This document shows positions 1-8,740 of a stretch of 64,000 bases of DNA, piece by piece; within the stretch, counting starts at the first letter, position 1; each line of letters begins with the position of its first letter. Made by a program: the position numbers and the translations under genes. The notes under the pieces are model-generated. The model ran no database searches. It worked only from the letters and a program-made list of their open reading frames with translations, and was not told where the DNA came from. Origin of the DNA: Pedobacter psychrodurus (GTDB lineage Bacteria; Bacteroidota; Bacteroidia; Sphingobacteriales; Sphingobacteriaceae); the NCBI RefSeq assembly GCF_004331735.1, contig NZ_SJSO01000023.1, forward strand, positions 29,554-93,553. The letters run 5' to 3'.

Positions 1-639
1 TTTAAGAGGACAGGCGTTAACAGCCATAAAGATTTGCTCTGGTATGGCAAGCACGAAAACTATCGTTATTACAAACACACAGATAAGGAAGTAAAGGATG
101 GAACAAGGCAAAAGGGCGAGCGCAAAGATGGAAGACAGGATCATATTCAGATCATTGTCAGCCGTAAGGACATTACAAATAGAATTAAGCTTAGCCCGCA
201 GAATACCTCCAAGGGAAATAACAAAGTGCATTCCGCCAAGCTTGGCGAATTTAACCGAACAGCTTTCAAACAGTCTGGTGAAAGTCTTTTTGATGCGTTT
301 TTTGGGTTTGACAGAGGGTTAAAAGATACCCTTGCCTATGCTAATACGATGAAAAATGGAACAGCGGAACAAAAAATGCTGATGAGAATTTTGGATGGCA
401 TTCAACACCGAAATATTAATTTATCTCAACCGCTCAAAGAACTCACTATCGGAGTAGCAGACGGCTTATTTGAAAATGTTGGCCAAATGGTAAGTTCTAT
501 AGGTGAATTTGGTGCTGATTTACTCAGCATTTTGATGGAACCAGTTTATGATTCACCTCAGACAAATCCGGTAGAGGAGGCAGAAAAACGCAGAAGAAAA
601 AAAGCAAGTAGGGATATTTCACACGGACATAGTTTATAA
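1..639 (+). CDS. relaxase/mobilization-like protein, 5' end cut by window
   Basis: The frame is open from base 1, so the gene begins outside the window; about 212 C-terminal residues are present. The segment QDHIQIIVSRKD resembles the metal-binding HxH-type strand of Bacteroidota mobilization (MobB/DUF5712-like) proteins, followed by a Lys/Asn-rich stretch and a helical C-terminus ending in a basic tail (KRRRKK). Such proteins nick the transfer origin of mobilizable elements. A first histidine of the HxH pair is not obvious (DHIQ), so the catalytic assignment rests on overall appearance. The position at the head of an integrase-containing element fits. The internal TTG at 34 is not a real start. 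Confidence 0.55.
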   Translation, partial: FKRTGVNSHKDLLWYGKHENYRYYKHTDKEVKDGTRQKGERKDGRQDHIQIIVSRKDITNRIKLSPQNTSKGNNKVHSAKLGEFNRTAFKQSGESLFDAFFGFDRGLKDTLAYANTMKNGTAEQKMLMRILDGIQHRNINLSQPLKELTIGVADGLFENVGQMVSSIGEFGADLLSILMEPVYDSPQTNPVEEAEKRRRKKASRDISHGHSL

Positions 640-724
640 TTTGATATAAAATAAAGGCTTTACGGTTTCCCGTTTTGATACGGCTATAATCATATCTACA
701 TTAGTAGATATTTAATAACTAATC

Positions 725-1213
725 ATGGTCAAAACTAATAAAACATTTTTCGGCTTAATAAGTCGATTCACATTCGTAATTCTGACATGCACAATTATTT
801 TATCCAGCTGCACCACCAATTACTATTTAGTTAGTTCTGGTGAGGAAACACCTGTTTATTCGCAGCCCAACGAAAATAATTCTACAGCTATTATTCCAGC
901 TAATAGGCCTTTTATTTATTGGGGAAAAGGTAAGCGAGCAAAAACAAAATATGGTCAGATTAATGGATATAGCGCATACTTAACAAGCTGGCGTAAGTTG
1001 GCAAAGCTTAACAAAAAGCAACTTACGGCACTAACTTTTAATGATGATGCAGGGTATTCTTACAATCAAGTTTCAAATTCAACATATGGAGGTGGTATCA
1101 GTAGCAAAAAATCTTCCACTTCTTCGGGTGGAACGGTTCATATAAAAGGATACACTCGCAAAGACGGTACTTACGTCAGACCTCACACTAGATCAGCACC
1201 AAGGAGACATTAA
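725..1213 (+). CDS. small lipoprotein with KDGTYVRPHTRS tail
   Basis: A 162-residue protein with a hydrophobic N-terminal segment and a lipobox (LSSC, Cys29), so it is probably exported and lipidated. The middle holds a short SH3-like or surface region (VYSQPNEN..., TKYGQINGYSAYLTSW). The C-terminus is Ser/Gly-rich and ends with VHIKGYTRKDGTYVRPHTRS, a short module I recall at the ends of otherwise unrelated secreted bacterial proteins. It ends 3 bases before the next gene and is probably co-transcribed with it. Function is unknown; a surface-exclusion or envelope role in the element is possible but not shown. Confidence 0.7.
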   Translation: MVKTNKTFFGLISRFTFVILTCTIILSSCTTNYYLVSSGEETPVYSQPNENNSTAIIPANRPFIYWGKGKRAKTKYGQINGYSAYLTSWRKLAKLNKKQLTALTFNDDAGYSYNQVSNSTYGGGISSKKSSTSSGGTVHIKGYTRKDGTYVRPHTRSAPRRH

Positions 1214-1216
1214 ATC

Positions 1217-2188
1217 ATGGGTAAGAGAAAAACTTGGTCGATAAAAGAGGAGCTTCTAACTAAATCTCGAGAAGCAATGCTTAGTGCTGTACAAATTTTT
1301 AATAATCCGAATATTCACTTTAAATCAGAAACATATATTGTTCTGTCAACCATTTCCTGGACATATCTTTTGCACGCTTATTTTAGAGATAAGGGTATAG
1401 AATATAGGTATCATACGGTTAAGAATGGTAGGAAACGGTACGATAGAACTAAGCGTAAAGCGTATAAATTTTATGAGCTGGAAAGATGTCTAAATTGCGA
1501 TGAATCACCTGTAGAATCGATAGTGGCGGCAAATCTGCGATTCTTAATTGGTTTAAGACATGAAATTGAACATCAGATGACTAATAAAATAGATGAATAC
1601 CTAAGTGCAAGATTTCAGGCTTGTTGCCTGAATTATAATGATGCTATTAAATCGTTATTTGATACAAAGTATGGTATTGATAAGCATCTTTCATTTTCGC
1701 TACAGTTTTCTTCGATCAAAGATGAGCATGCGGCGCAACTTAGGCAATTTACGGATCTCCCTCAAAATATATCAGCTTATATTAATGCATTTGACGATGG
1801 TTTAACTGAACAGGAATTTAATGACAGTCGCTTTGCTTACAGGGTTCTTTATGTACCAAAGATCGTTAATAAGAAAGGTCAAGCTGATAAGGTTATTGAA
1901 TTTCTGAAAGCTGATTCACCTGCTGCACAGCACATTAATAAAGAATATGTTGTGATAAAAGATCGTGAATTGAAAAAACATCTTCCAACGCAAATATGTA
2001 AATCAATGCAAGCGAAAGGCTTTACTAAATTTAAAATGTACCAACATACACAACTCTGGCAATCCCTTAATGCTAAAGGCGTAGGAAAAGGATTTGGAGT
2101 TCAAGTTGAAAACATGTGGTACTGGTACGAAAAGTGGGTGGAGGTTGTTGAGATGCATTGCAATGAAAACAAAGAAAGATATATTTAA
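1217..2188 (+). CDS. DUF3644-type protein
   Basis: A 323-residue soluble protein. The N-terminal half (about residues 10 to 150) contains KSREAMLSAVQIFNNP, FKSETY and GLRHEIEHQ, which I recognise as the DUF3644 pattern. This helical family is found in mobile elements and defence-like neighbourhoods, and no biochemical role is established. The RHEIEH stretch resembles the conserved R-x-H-type signature of HEPN-like folds, so an RNA-cleaving role is conceivable, but that is inference. The C-terminal half is basic and unassigned. It follows the lipoprotein after 3 bases. Confidence 0.65.
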   Translation: MGKRKTWSIKEELLTKSREAMLSAVQIFNNPNIHFKSETYIVLSTISWTYLLHAYFRDKGIEYRYHTVKNGRKRYDRTKRKAYKFYELERCLNCDESPVESIVAANLRFLIGLRHEIEHQMTNKIDEYLSARFQACCLNYNDAIKSLFDTKYGIDKHLSFSLQFSSIKDEHAAQLRQFTDLPQNISAYINAFDDGLTEQEFNDSRFAYRVLYVPKIVNKKGQADKVIEFLKADSPAAQHINKEYVVIKDRELKKHLPTQICKSMQAKGFTKFKMYQHTQLWQSLNAKGVGKGFGVQVENMWYWYEKWVEVVEMHCNENKERYI

Positions 2189-2277
2189 TGCACTTATTTT
2201 AAATTGTTATAAAATTTCATCCCCACCGTTAGTTGACCACTGATTTACCTAAATATGTTTACATGAATAATATGAAT

Positions 2278-2658
2278 CTATTTTCCCTTTAGAATTTCTA
2301 TTTTTTCACGTTCGCTGGCAAGTAGTCGCTCATAAAGCTCGACAACTTTATCAAGTGGATTGTAGTGGCATTGATAATTGTACTGATATGCAGATGCATT
2401 ATCATGCATATTTTGGATATGGAATATTAGAACCTCTTCACTGAAATTCTTTATTGCATCAGCACTCACACCTAGCACACCTGCAATTTTTTCCAACATT
2501 ACATCTTCAACTTCCTCACTCTGCTCGATTTTAGAAATCGTCTGCTGGCTTACGCCTAGTTCAATAGCAAGAAAATCTTGTTTTATACCACGTATTTCCC
2601 TGATGCGGCTGATCTTTCTGCCGATGTGCACTTTGTTAGATTTTGTAGGCGTTTCCAT
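2278..2658 (-). CDS. XRE-family helix-turn-helix regulator
   Basis: A 126-residue protein with an N-terminal Cro/C1-type HTH (about residues 12 to 68; GVSQQTISKIEQSEEV is the recognition-helix region) and a C-terminal extension likely to mediate dimerisation. It is transcribed away from the HEPN operon (start 2787), and the 128-bp gap between them carries two inverted repeats. That layout suggests it represses itself and/or the HEPN operon, as in many mobile-element regulators and toxin-antitoxin loci. The partner and operator are inferred, not shown. Confidence 0.85.
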   Translation of the reverse strand: METPTKSNKVHIGRKISRIREIRGIKQDFLAIELGVSQQTISKIEQSEEVEDVMLEKIAGVLGVSADAIKNFSEEVLIFHIQNMHDNASAYQYNYQCHYNPLDKVVELYERLLASEREKIEILKGK

Positions 2659-2733
2659 AAAGCAAATATAATAAATTCCTAATATAGTAATGAACCAATG
2701 TATTGTAGTAAGATACCAGCTTTAGTGGTAGGT

Positions 2734-2748
2734 TACGGCACTGCCGTA
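2734..2748. promoter_or_regulatory. inverted repeat, candidate XRE operator
   Basis: TACGGCA-C-TGCCGTA is a perfect 7-bp inverted repeat around one base, in the divergent gap between the XRE gene and the HEPN operon. Size and position suit a Cro/C1-type dimer site. Confidence 0.4.
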
Positions 2749-2751
2749 CAG

Positions 2752-2778
2752 CATTTTTGATCTAATAAATCAAAAATG
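2752..2778 (+). promoter_or_regulatory. inverted repeat just before the HEPN start codon
   Basis: CATTTTTGAT - 7 nt - ATCAAAAATG is a perfect 10-bp inverted repeat ending 8 bases before the ATG at 2787. In RNA it would form an AU-rich hairpin over the translation start region; as DNA it could be a second operator. Confidence 0.4.
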
Positions 2779-2786
2779 TCACGATT

Positions 2787-3686
2787 ATGGAAACACAATT
2801 CTCGCAATCTGGTCACATCCAGAAAGAAACCTTTTCGGCCTTTATCAAAGAGCTGGTTCAAAAATTCAAGCCCGAGCAAATCTATAGCTTTGGGAAAAAC
2901 ATCTATTTTAAAGTCAATGACGGGTGTTTTATAGAAGACCACCATACAGAAAACTATCATTATTTTTTGTTGATGGTAACCGAAAGCGTTACCAGAATTG
3001 AACACGAGGTGCAGGACTTTGCCAATAATCATTATCCGTTCGGCAAGATCACCATATTGGCTCATGGGAAAGAAACTATTACGGATGCAATAAAGGCCAA
3101 TAACAGGTTTTTCATCACCATTTATAACGAGAGCGAGATTCTTTATAGTCGGGATGGTATGGTGCAGCGCACTCATATCATAAATTTTATACCCACCCAA
3201 GGAGCAGTAAAAGCCCAAAAACATTACAATCACCGCTCTACATTGGCAACAGGTTTTTTAAAAAGTGCAAAAGAATGCTTAACGAACCAACATTACAATC
3301 TAAGCGCATTCATGGCGCATCAGGTTGCAGAGCAATGCTGTATTGCTTTGATAAGGGTTCATCTGGCATACCGTTCTGATATACACAACCTGTATAGACA
3401 GCTTCGGTTGTGCGATAGCTTTTCTCCGGCACCATCAAGCCTCTTCTTAACGGGCAGGGAAGATGATAAACGGCTCTTTGATATTATGGTAAAAAGTTAT
3501 TCCGCTGCACGTTACAAAGATGATTTTAAGGTTGAACAAGCCGATGCGGAACAAATATTCACCCGTGTTTCCACCTTTTTAAAGCTCACTAAAATTATGT
3601 GCGGTGACAAGATAAATTCCCTTGCAACTGTGGCGGAATCCTACACACAATTAAAAAAAGAAAGAGAGGTGGTTTATGGAGGATAA
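2787..3686 (+). CDS. HEPN-domain protein with nucleotidyltransferase-like N-terminus
   Basis: A 299-residue protein. Residues about 20 to 130 look like a degenerate nucleotidyltransferase fold (FKPEQIYSFGKN; FLLMVTES where the catalytic acids would lie), without a clear GS...DxD motif. Residues about 148 to 280 match a HEPN domain (FLKSAKECL, LSAFMAHQVAEQCC, DIHNL). HEPN proteins are often RNases paired with MNT antitoxins; here both parts sit in one chain and the NT part appears inactive. It overlaps the next gene by 11 bases. Proteins of this layout are common in Bacteroidota conjugative elements, with no confirmed role I know of. Confidence 0.7.
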   Translation: METQFSQSGHIQKETFSAFIKELVQKFKPEQIYSFGKNIYFKVNDGCFIEDHHTENYHYFLLMVTESVTRIEHEVQDFANNHYPFGKITILAHGKETITDAIKANNRFFITIYNESEILYSRDGMVQRTHIINFIPTQGAVKAQKHYNHRSTLATGFLKSAKECLTNQHYNLSAFMAHQVAEQCCIALIRVHLAYRSDIHNLYRQLRLCDSFSPAPSSLFLTGREDDKRLFDIMVKSYSAARYKDDFKVEQADAEQIFTRVSTFLKLTKIMCGDKINSLATVAESYTQLKKEREVVYGG

Positions 3687-4962
3687 AACTATTCCATCGA
3701 TGAACTTTTTTCATTTGCCCTTTCCGCCAAATACAAGGATACTTACAGAAAATACACTGAACCAATATTCCGAGATCAGAAAACCCAAAAGGGGTTATTT
3801 TCCCATTAAAATCAGAAAGATATCTTTCAGCAATGAACTGCTTGTAATCGGTGTAATTCTGGATAAAGAGCCTGAAGAACTAGTTTATATTAAGGTCACC
3901 ACATCCGAACTACTGGTAAGTTGCAGCGTTGATACCCATGAAAACTATTTGAGCCGATATGCTTATTTTTCGCTTAACCAACTGATGTACTATTACACTG
4001 AGTATAATTTCGAGGACTATTATTGGCCGGGATTTTTTGATCAGGAAACAGGGGGATCTAAGTATCTGATGATCCATAAGTCAAAGGACAGTTTACATGT
4101 ATCATCGAAAGTGAGATATAAAGGCTTATATAAACCTGGAAAACAACTCCCTGTAGTATCTGCAAAGAGAGCGGAGCTACGGAAAGCAGTTCATTCAATT
4201 CAAGAACAGCCACCTAGAGAAACCCATACGGTGTTGGGTTTCTGTTTGGCAGATAACAACAATGAAAGGTTCCGAACAAATCATTATCCCTTTCTAATTC
4301 CTTATATAGGGATTTTGAACAAGGCTAAAACCGAGGTAAGAAGCTTTACAACATACGTGCTTAATGAAATGCAACTTTCTGAAATCGATCTTTCGGACGA
4401 ACAACAAAACCTCCTTGAGATTTGCTTCGAAATGAAGAAAATAGCCTTGGTTGCCAGCCCGGAATATAAAGAAGACGCTTATAAGCTTTCTGAAAAAAGG
4501 AAACAGAACCAAAATAATTTCAATCAGCTTTTTGAGCTCTGGCAAAAGGCGCTTCCTTTACTTTCAGGAAGGTTGTACACACACTACAGTTATACATATG
4601 GAATGCGTAATGTAAAGGGCAAGCCAAGAAGATCGTATATGACGCCATGCGGCTTTAATAATGAAACACCAGAAATCTGTTTTCTATGGAAAGACATGGG
4701 GGATTATTATAAACTGGAACTTCGATTAATGCTTCAAGGAAGAATACATCCGCTACAATATTACTTCAATACCGCTTTCTTTGCTATGCTGAGCTACAGC
4801 CCGAGAAAATATGTGCTATTGAACTCTGTTGAAGATAGCAAACTGGTCAGTTATTTTCAGCAAAGCCAATTTCAGCTCTTAGTACTAAAGAAACACTATG
4901 ACGGTGATTTTAAAGATTTTGTAGATCAATTAAGAAGGGTATATAGTTTCATCAATAAATAA
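3676..4962 (+). CDS. uncharacterised 428-aa element protein
   Basis: I do not recognise this protein. It is soluble, rich in Tyr/Phe, without a signal peptide or membrane segments. The N-terminal 160 residues look mostly beta-strand (FPIKIRKISFSNELLVIGVILD), the C-terminal 200 mostly helical with aromatic-rich stretches (YTHYSYTYGM, MLSYSPRKYV). Its ATG lies inside the end of the HEPN gene (11-bp overlap), so the two are probably translationally coupled, and only 6 bases separate it from the 98-aa gene after it. The coupling suggests a functional partner of the HEPN protein. Confidence 0.6.
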   Translation: MEDKTIPSMNFFHLPFPPNTRILTENTLNQYSEIRKPKRGYFPIKIRKISFSNELLVIGVILDKEPEELVYIKVTTSELLVSCSVDTHENYLSRYAYFSLNQLMYYYTEYNFEDYYWPGFFDQETGGSKYLMIHKSKDSLHVSSKVRYKGLYKPGKQLPVVSAKRAELRKAVHSIQEQPPRETHTVLGFCLADNNNERFRTNHYPFLIPYIGILNKAKTEVRSFTTYVLNEMQLSEIDLSDEQQNLLEICFEMKKIALVASPEYKEDAYKLSEKRKQNQNNFNQLFELWQKALPLLSGRLYTHYSYTYGMRNVKGKPRRSYMTPCGFNNETPEICFLWKDMGDYYKLELRLMLQGRIHPLQYYFNTAFFAMLSYSPRKYVLLNSVEDSKLVSYFQQSQFQLLVLKKHYDGDFKDFVDQLRRVYSFINK

Positions 4963-4968
4963 AATGTT

Positions 4969-5265
4969 ATGGAAGAAATTTTAAAGGCTTTAAATTATCA
5001 ACCTGTTGATATTTCCGATGAAGATCTTGATAATCCTGTGCCGTCAATTACTTATTTTTTCGTGAACCATCCGATTCACGAATCCCGTACTAAGCTTTGG
5101 AAGCTATACGAGGGGTGGATTCATTTCGCTGCTGAATCTCCTGAAGGCGAGGAACTAACAGATATGTTATTTTTTTATAATCAATTGGTGGAACTGCTGA
5201 ACCTATGTTATGTATTTACCAAAAAAATGGAATTAAATAGCGATATTATCAATCAAAAACCATAA
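4969..5265 (+). CDS. small uncharacterised protein, third gene of HEPN operon
   Basis: A 98-residue acidic, helical protein with no recognised domain. It starts 6 bases after the preceding stop, so it should share the transcript. Small acidic proteins in this position can be antitoxins or adaptor subunits; nothing in the sequence decides that. Confidence 0.55.
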   Translation: MEEILKALNYQPVDISDEDLDNPVPSITYFFVNHPIHESRTKLWKLYEGWIHFAAESPEGEELTDMLFFYNQLVELLNLCYVFTKKMELNSDIINQKP

Positions 5266-5594
5266 ATAGGATTTACCCAAATAATGCCTGCAAACTGGCC
5301 GTCCCGCATTTTCGGCCTGCGGAACGGCCTCCGCACTGGGCTGTTGCTGTTCCCGCTTTTGGCATATACGGAGAAGACAGTAACAGAAAACTACCGATCA
5401 GCATGAATACTTTGAACATTTAAATCGCCTTTTATTGCTTATTGAGCCTATAATAGAGGATTTGGAGAGAAAAAAAATTCATTTAATCTGGTGTCAAAAA
5501 TCAAGGTGATTTTAAATTAGATCACCTTCACCGGATTTTAATAGAACAAAAAATCTGGCCGATATGAAAATTATACGTATTGCTACAATATTCT
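5266..5594. other. intergenic with a GC-rich patch
   Basis: No convincing gene. About 5285..5370 is clearly more GC-rich than its surroundings and contains short palindromic runs (CCGCATTTTCGGCCTGCGG). On the minus strand it could encode a 30-residue peptide starting MPKAGTATAQ, but I see nothing to support expression. It may be a relic of a GC-richer gene. Confidence 0.4.
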
Positions 5595-6722
5595 CTAATC
5601 AAATTCCATTTCATCGTTTAGTTCTTCTGATGCTTCGATCTCAAAGCTCGAAATTTCTTGGAAGTTGTTTGAGGTGATGAGGTTAACCTCAAACCATACC
5701 TGCTTTTCAAGTTGCGCAGCAACATAATGATTATTCCAATCATGATCATAGATACTTAAAGTACCTTCTTCAAGGTGATACGCTTCCGATTTATCAACGA
5801 AGACATCCAATTGGCAAGTGAGGGAAACTTTTAGCGAGATCGAAATCTCTTCTTCGGAAAGTATTTCAGCCTCGATGGCTGAATAATCGAAATCCTCGTG
5901 CATCATATCGATAGTGGGATCTTCAAAAATATCGCCAAGTCCGACTTCCGAACTATTAAAAGCTTTGAAAGAAAGCTTGTCTAGTATCAGCTTTTCAACT
6001 TCTCTCCTGAATGTGGATGATGCATATATCGGATCTTTGAAGAACGCCAGGGTTTCATCGGAAATGATCTTATCTGTATGTGTGGTAAGTTCGGAAGAGG
6101 CATCATCCAAGGTTTTTACGATCTTCACGGCAATATCCGGAACGCCGATTTCCTCCAGCTCCGCGGCCAGGTCATCATGCAGGTCGAACTTGTCACTATT
6201 ACAGAAATCGGTATGGTTACTTGAGACTAGGATCACCTTTGGCTTTACAATTCCCTCATGCTCGGAAAATTTAAGCATGATATCCATTATGTTCGCCCAG
6301 ATCGTAGCATCTTGGTAGCCGACACCCGCACTGTTGAACGGTTTTATCCGCTTGACAGCTTTTTTCAAGATTTCATGTTGTTGGTCCCTTGAAGGAAGTT
6401 TCAATATTTCTGCACCAAGTTCCTTTATCCGTTTCCTAAGCTTGGGCAAATAATCTGCAACTATCTCTTCTGCGGTTTCAACTTCTGTTTCATTCAGAAC
6501 TAATGTCTCCGTTTCGTCGTCAAGAATCTTAGCTGCGCGTTTAAGATCCTTGAGGGCCTTCGCGGTATTTTCCGAATAGTGCTTGGCCATTTCTTCAATG
6601 ACCACCCTCGGAAAGCATACCCTGTAACCTTGGTCTTTAGCCTTGCTGGTCAGCTTTACGATCCCCGCATTTTTAAGCTTAAGGTCAGCATTGACCGAGC
6701 TGGTATCGATGATGATATACAT
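5595..6722 (-). CDS. PIN-domain ribonuclease-like protein
   Basis: A 375-residue protein. The first about 180 residues form a PIN-type nuclease domain: MYIIIDTSSV with Asp6, VVIEEMAKHY with Glu43/44, GYQDATIW with Asp138 and SNHTDF with Asp172 line up as the acidic metal-binding set, as in the DUF4935 branch. The C-terminal half is acidic beta-rich sequence with no assigned domain. PIN domains cleave RNA in toxin and defence systems and in RNA processing. It is divergent from the membrane protein at 7050, separated by 327 bases. No small antitoxin ORF is adjacent, so a classical VapBC pair is unlikely. Confidence 0.75.
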   Translation of the reverse strand: MYIIIDTSSVNADLKLKNAGIVKLTSKAKDQGYRVCFPRVVIEEMAKHYSENTAKALKDLKRAAKILDDETETLVLNETEVETAEEIVADYLPKLRKRIKELGAEILKLPSRDQQHEILKKAVKRIKPFNSAGVGYQDATIWANIMDIMLKFSEHEGIVKPKVILVSSNHTDFCNSDKFDLHDDLAAELEEIGVPDIAVKIVKTLDDASSELTTHTDKIISDETLAFFKDPIYASSTFRREVEKLILDKLSFKAFNSSEVGLGDIFEDPTIDMMHEDFDYSAIEAEILSEEEISISLKVSLTCQLDVFVDKSEAYHLEEGTLSIYDHDWNNHYVAAQLEKQVWFEVNLITSNNFQEISSFEIEASEELNDEMEFD

Positions 6723-7038
6723 GTTCTTCCCTATTTGTTAAGCTTTTCACTAAGCTATAAAATAAAGCCAATATGTAGAACCAAGCTTTATAAATTTCGG
6801 GTCATAATGATATTTACGTGTTATCACAGGATTAGCGATTTAACAGCGTCTCTTTATCCAGCACTCGTTTTCCTTAATTTGAGAAATGTGTAATTCAATG
6901 GTGCGTCTTGATTATCCTCGTATTTGCGGAATTCAGAACTGTTTATGTCTTCAAATGGGGATAGTTTGAAGATGTTGTACAAGTTCATTATTTTTGAAAT
7001 GCAGGCTGGAAACTTATGCTCATCTTCAAGCGGATGTT

Positions 7039-7046
7039 TATCTTTG
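7039..7046 (+). promoter_or_regulatory. TATCTTTG, candidate -7 box
   Basis: An exact match to the Bacteroidota -7 consensus TAnnTTTG ends 3 bases before the ATG at 7050. If used, the transcript would begin at or next to the start codon. No TTTG -33 box is seen at the usual distance. Confidence 0.3.
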
Positions 7047-7049
7047 TTC

Positions 7050-8381
7050 ATGCCACTCTCTGAAATTTTCAATACAAGAGAACATGCCTATATCATATTG
7101 GGCATCGTTTTTCTAATTTTTATTTGCTTAAACAGTGGCATGCGTAAGGATCTTAAGCCCGTTCTTAGTGCATTAATTATAAGACACTTTTTAATTATTT
7201 ATGCAATAACAATAATATATACCGGAATATGTGCTGCACTACTCTCTAAAGTGGAGATGTGGGATTTTAGCATGTTAAAAGACACAGCAATCTGGATGAT
7301 TTTTGCTGCATTGCCCGCGATGTACAAGGCTGGAAGAACACCTGATATAAAACAATATTTTAAGACCATACTAGTCGAGCTAGCCCAGATTACGGTCTTG
7401 TTGGAATTCATCATGGGGCTGCATACTTATGATCTATGGAAGGAATTGTTATTAGCTGTACTTGTCTTGTTCCTAAAAGGTCTGATCTCCTATAGCCAAA
7501 AGCCGGAAGATGTGCAGGTTCATAAGATCTTCAAAAAAGTCGACACAGCAATCTCTTTAGGAATAATTCTATTGGTTTGCATATATCTATACAAGCATTT
7601 CTTGGAGTACTGGACACTCGCTTATTTGGAACAATTCGTCTTACCAGTGGAATTAACTCTGATGCTGACTCCATTTTTATACCTGCTAATAGTTTACATG
7701 AGGTTTGAAGAAACCTTCACCACAATCAATAGCCGAATCAAGCCCCACAAACTCTTAATTTTTACAAAGTGGATGCTTATGCTTCATTTCTTTAATAACC
7801 TTGCAGGCATAAAAAGGTGGGAGCAGCAGTTTTTTATGCGTCGGCCAGTAACTAAGCAGGATGTTCTAAATTCAATAAAGGATGTTAAAGAACTTCAAGC
7901 AGCTGAGGCGAATCCACCAGAAGTGCTCTTAACTAATGGCTGGTCACCGTATCTTTCAAGGGACTTTATGAGGGTGCATTTGCTTAGCGCAGGTCAATAC
8001 GTAAATCATTACGACGATTCCTGGGGTGCCATATCATCAACCTTACATCTTTCAGATGATTATTTGGCCAATGACCTTATATACGAGGTAACTGGAACAA
8101 AGACAGTTGTTACGCAAATTGAACTGATTTTAAAAGTTTTTGACCGCAGTAAAAAAGGAAACGCCCATGAGGTATTTGCTAAATATCTTAAACACCTGTT
8201 TGAAGAAGTTTTCCCCGGGAAAACTGTGCCAGTCGAGTTAATCAATAGAATTCTCAAGGGAAAGGCTTATCAAATGTCATACAATACTTATCTACTAGTA
8301 TGTGATTTAGACCAATATGACAATCACTTAAATTCTTATAACCTTAAGTTTGCGATCCGGCACCCAAACCATGTAGCTTAG
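7050..8381 (+). CDS. polytopic membrane protein with long cytoplasmic tail
   Basis: About 443 residues from the ATG at 7050. The frame stays open upstream to a TTG at 6924, but that extra part is Ser-rich and unconvincing; the first hydrophobic helix begins just after 7050. Six hydrophobic segments are visible (for example YIILGIVFLIFICL, FLIIYAITIIYTGI, LGIILLVCIYLY, LTPFLYLLIVYM), followed by about 175 hydrophilic residues with WSPYLSRDFM and HYDDSWGAI. No family recognised. It faces the PIN protein head to head inside the element; a membrane effector of a defence pair is one possibility, purely from context. Confidence 0.6.
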   Translation: MPLSEIFNTREHAYIILGIVFLIFICLNSGMRKDLKPVLSALIIRHFLIIYAITIIYTGICAALLSKVEMWDFSMLKDTAIWMIFAALPAMYKAGRTPDIKQYFKTILVELAQITVLLEFIMGLHTYDLWKELLLAVLVLFLKGLISYSQKPEDVQVHKIFKKVDTAISLGIILLVCIYLYKHFLEYWTLAYLEQFVLPVELTLMLTPFLYLLIVYMRFEETFTTINSRIKPHKLLIFTKWMLMLHFFNNLAGIKRWEQQFFMRRPVTKQDVLNSIKDVKELQAAEANPPEVLLTNGWSPYLSRDFMRVHLLSAGQYVNHYDDSWGAISSTLHLSDDYLANDLIYEVTGTKTVVTQIELILKVFDRSKKGNAHEVFAKYLKHLFEEVFPGKTVPVELINRILKGKAYQMSYNTYLLVCDLDQYDNHLNSYNLKFAIRHPNHVA

Positions 8382-8740
8382 TGCTATTTCTCTTTTTTAA
8401 ATCTTGGACTTTTGATTTTCTGATGCTGTTTGAATCTATTCCGTTGGTATAAAAGGAAGAAGTATTACGAAATGAATTATCGCATTGCCCCTGTATTGAC
8501 AATTCATGAACAGCTCTCGAACTTTTTCGATAATTTATAAGTTCTTGATAGAAATATGCCTAAAGTATACTTGGTAATGTGCCAATTGATATATTGGATT
8601 TACAAGAATTTGGTTCAAATAATACTCGCTAATAATGTTCAAAAAAAATGAGGTTCATCGGTAATACTTTGAACACAGTTAAACCGCATTTAATCGCAAA
8701 AAGTGCTTAAAAAAATCGAGATCAAAGTGTTCGATACCGA
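8382..8740. other. AT-rich intergenic
   Basis: No supported gene. A 22-codon frame beginning MNYRIAPVLT (near 8471) has no supporting context. A 13-base match (AATACTTTGAACA) is shared with about 5406 and may be chance or a small element repeat. Confidence 0.35.

Noticed and set aside
5280..5370. 30-residue minus-strand frame MPKAGTATAQ... in the GC-rich patch
   Set aside because: No start-site support and no partner genes; more likely a relic or chance frame.
6924..7049. N-terminal extension of the membrane protein
   Set aside because: It starts with TTG and is Ser-rich with no membrane helix; the ATG at 7050 directly precedes the first helix.
5404..8700. 13-base match (AATACTTTGAACA) at about 5406 and 8662 as att sites
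   Set aside because: Too short, not next to the integrase or a tRNA, and flanks do not match.
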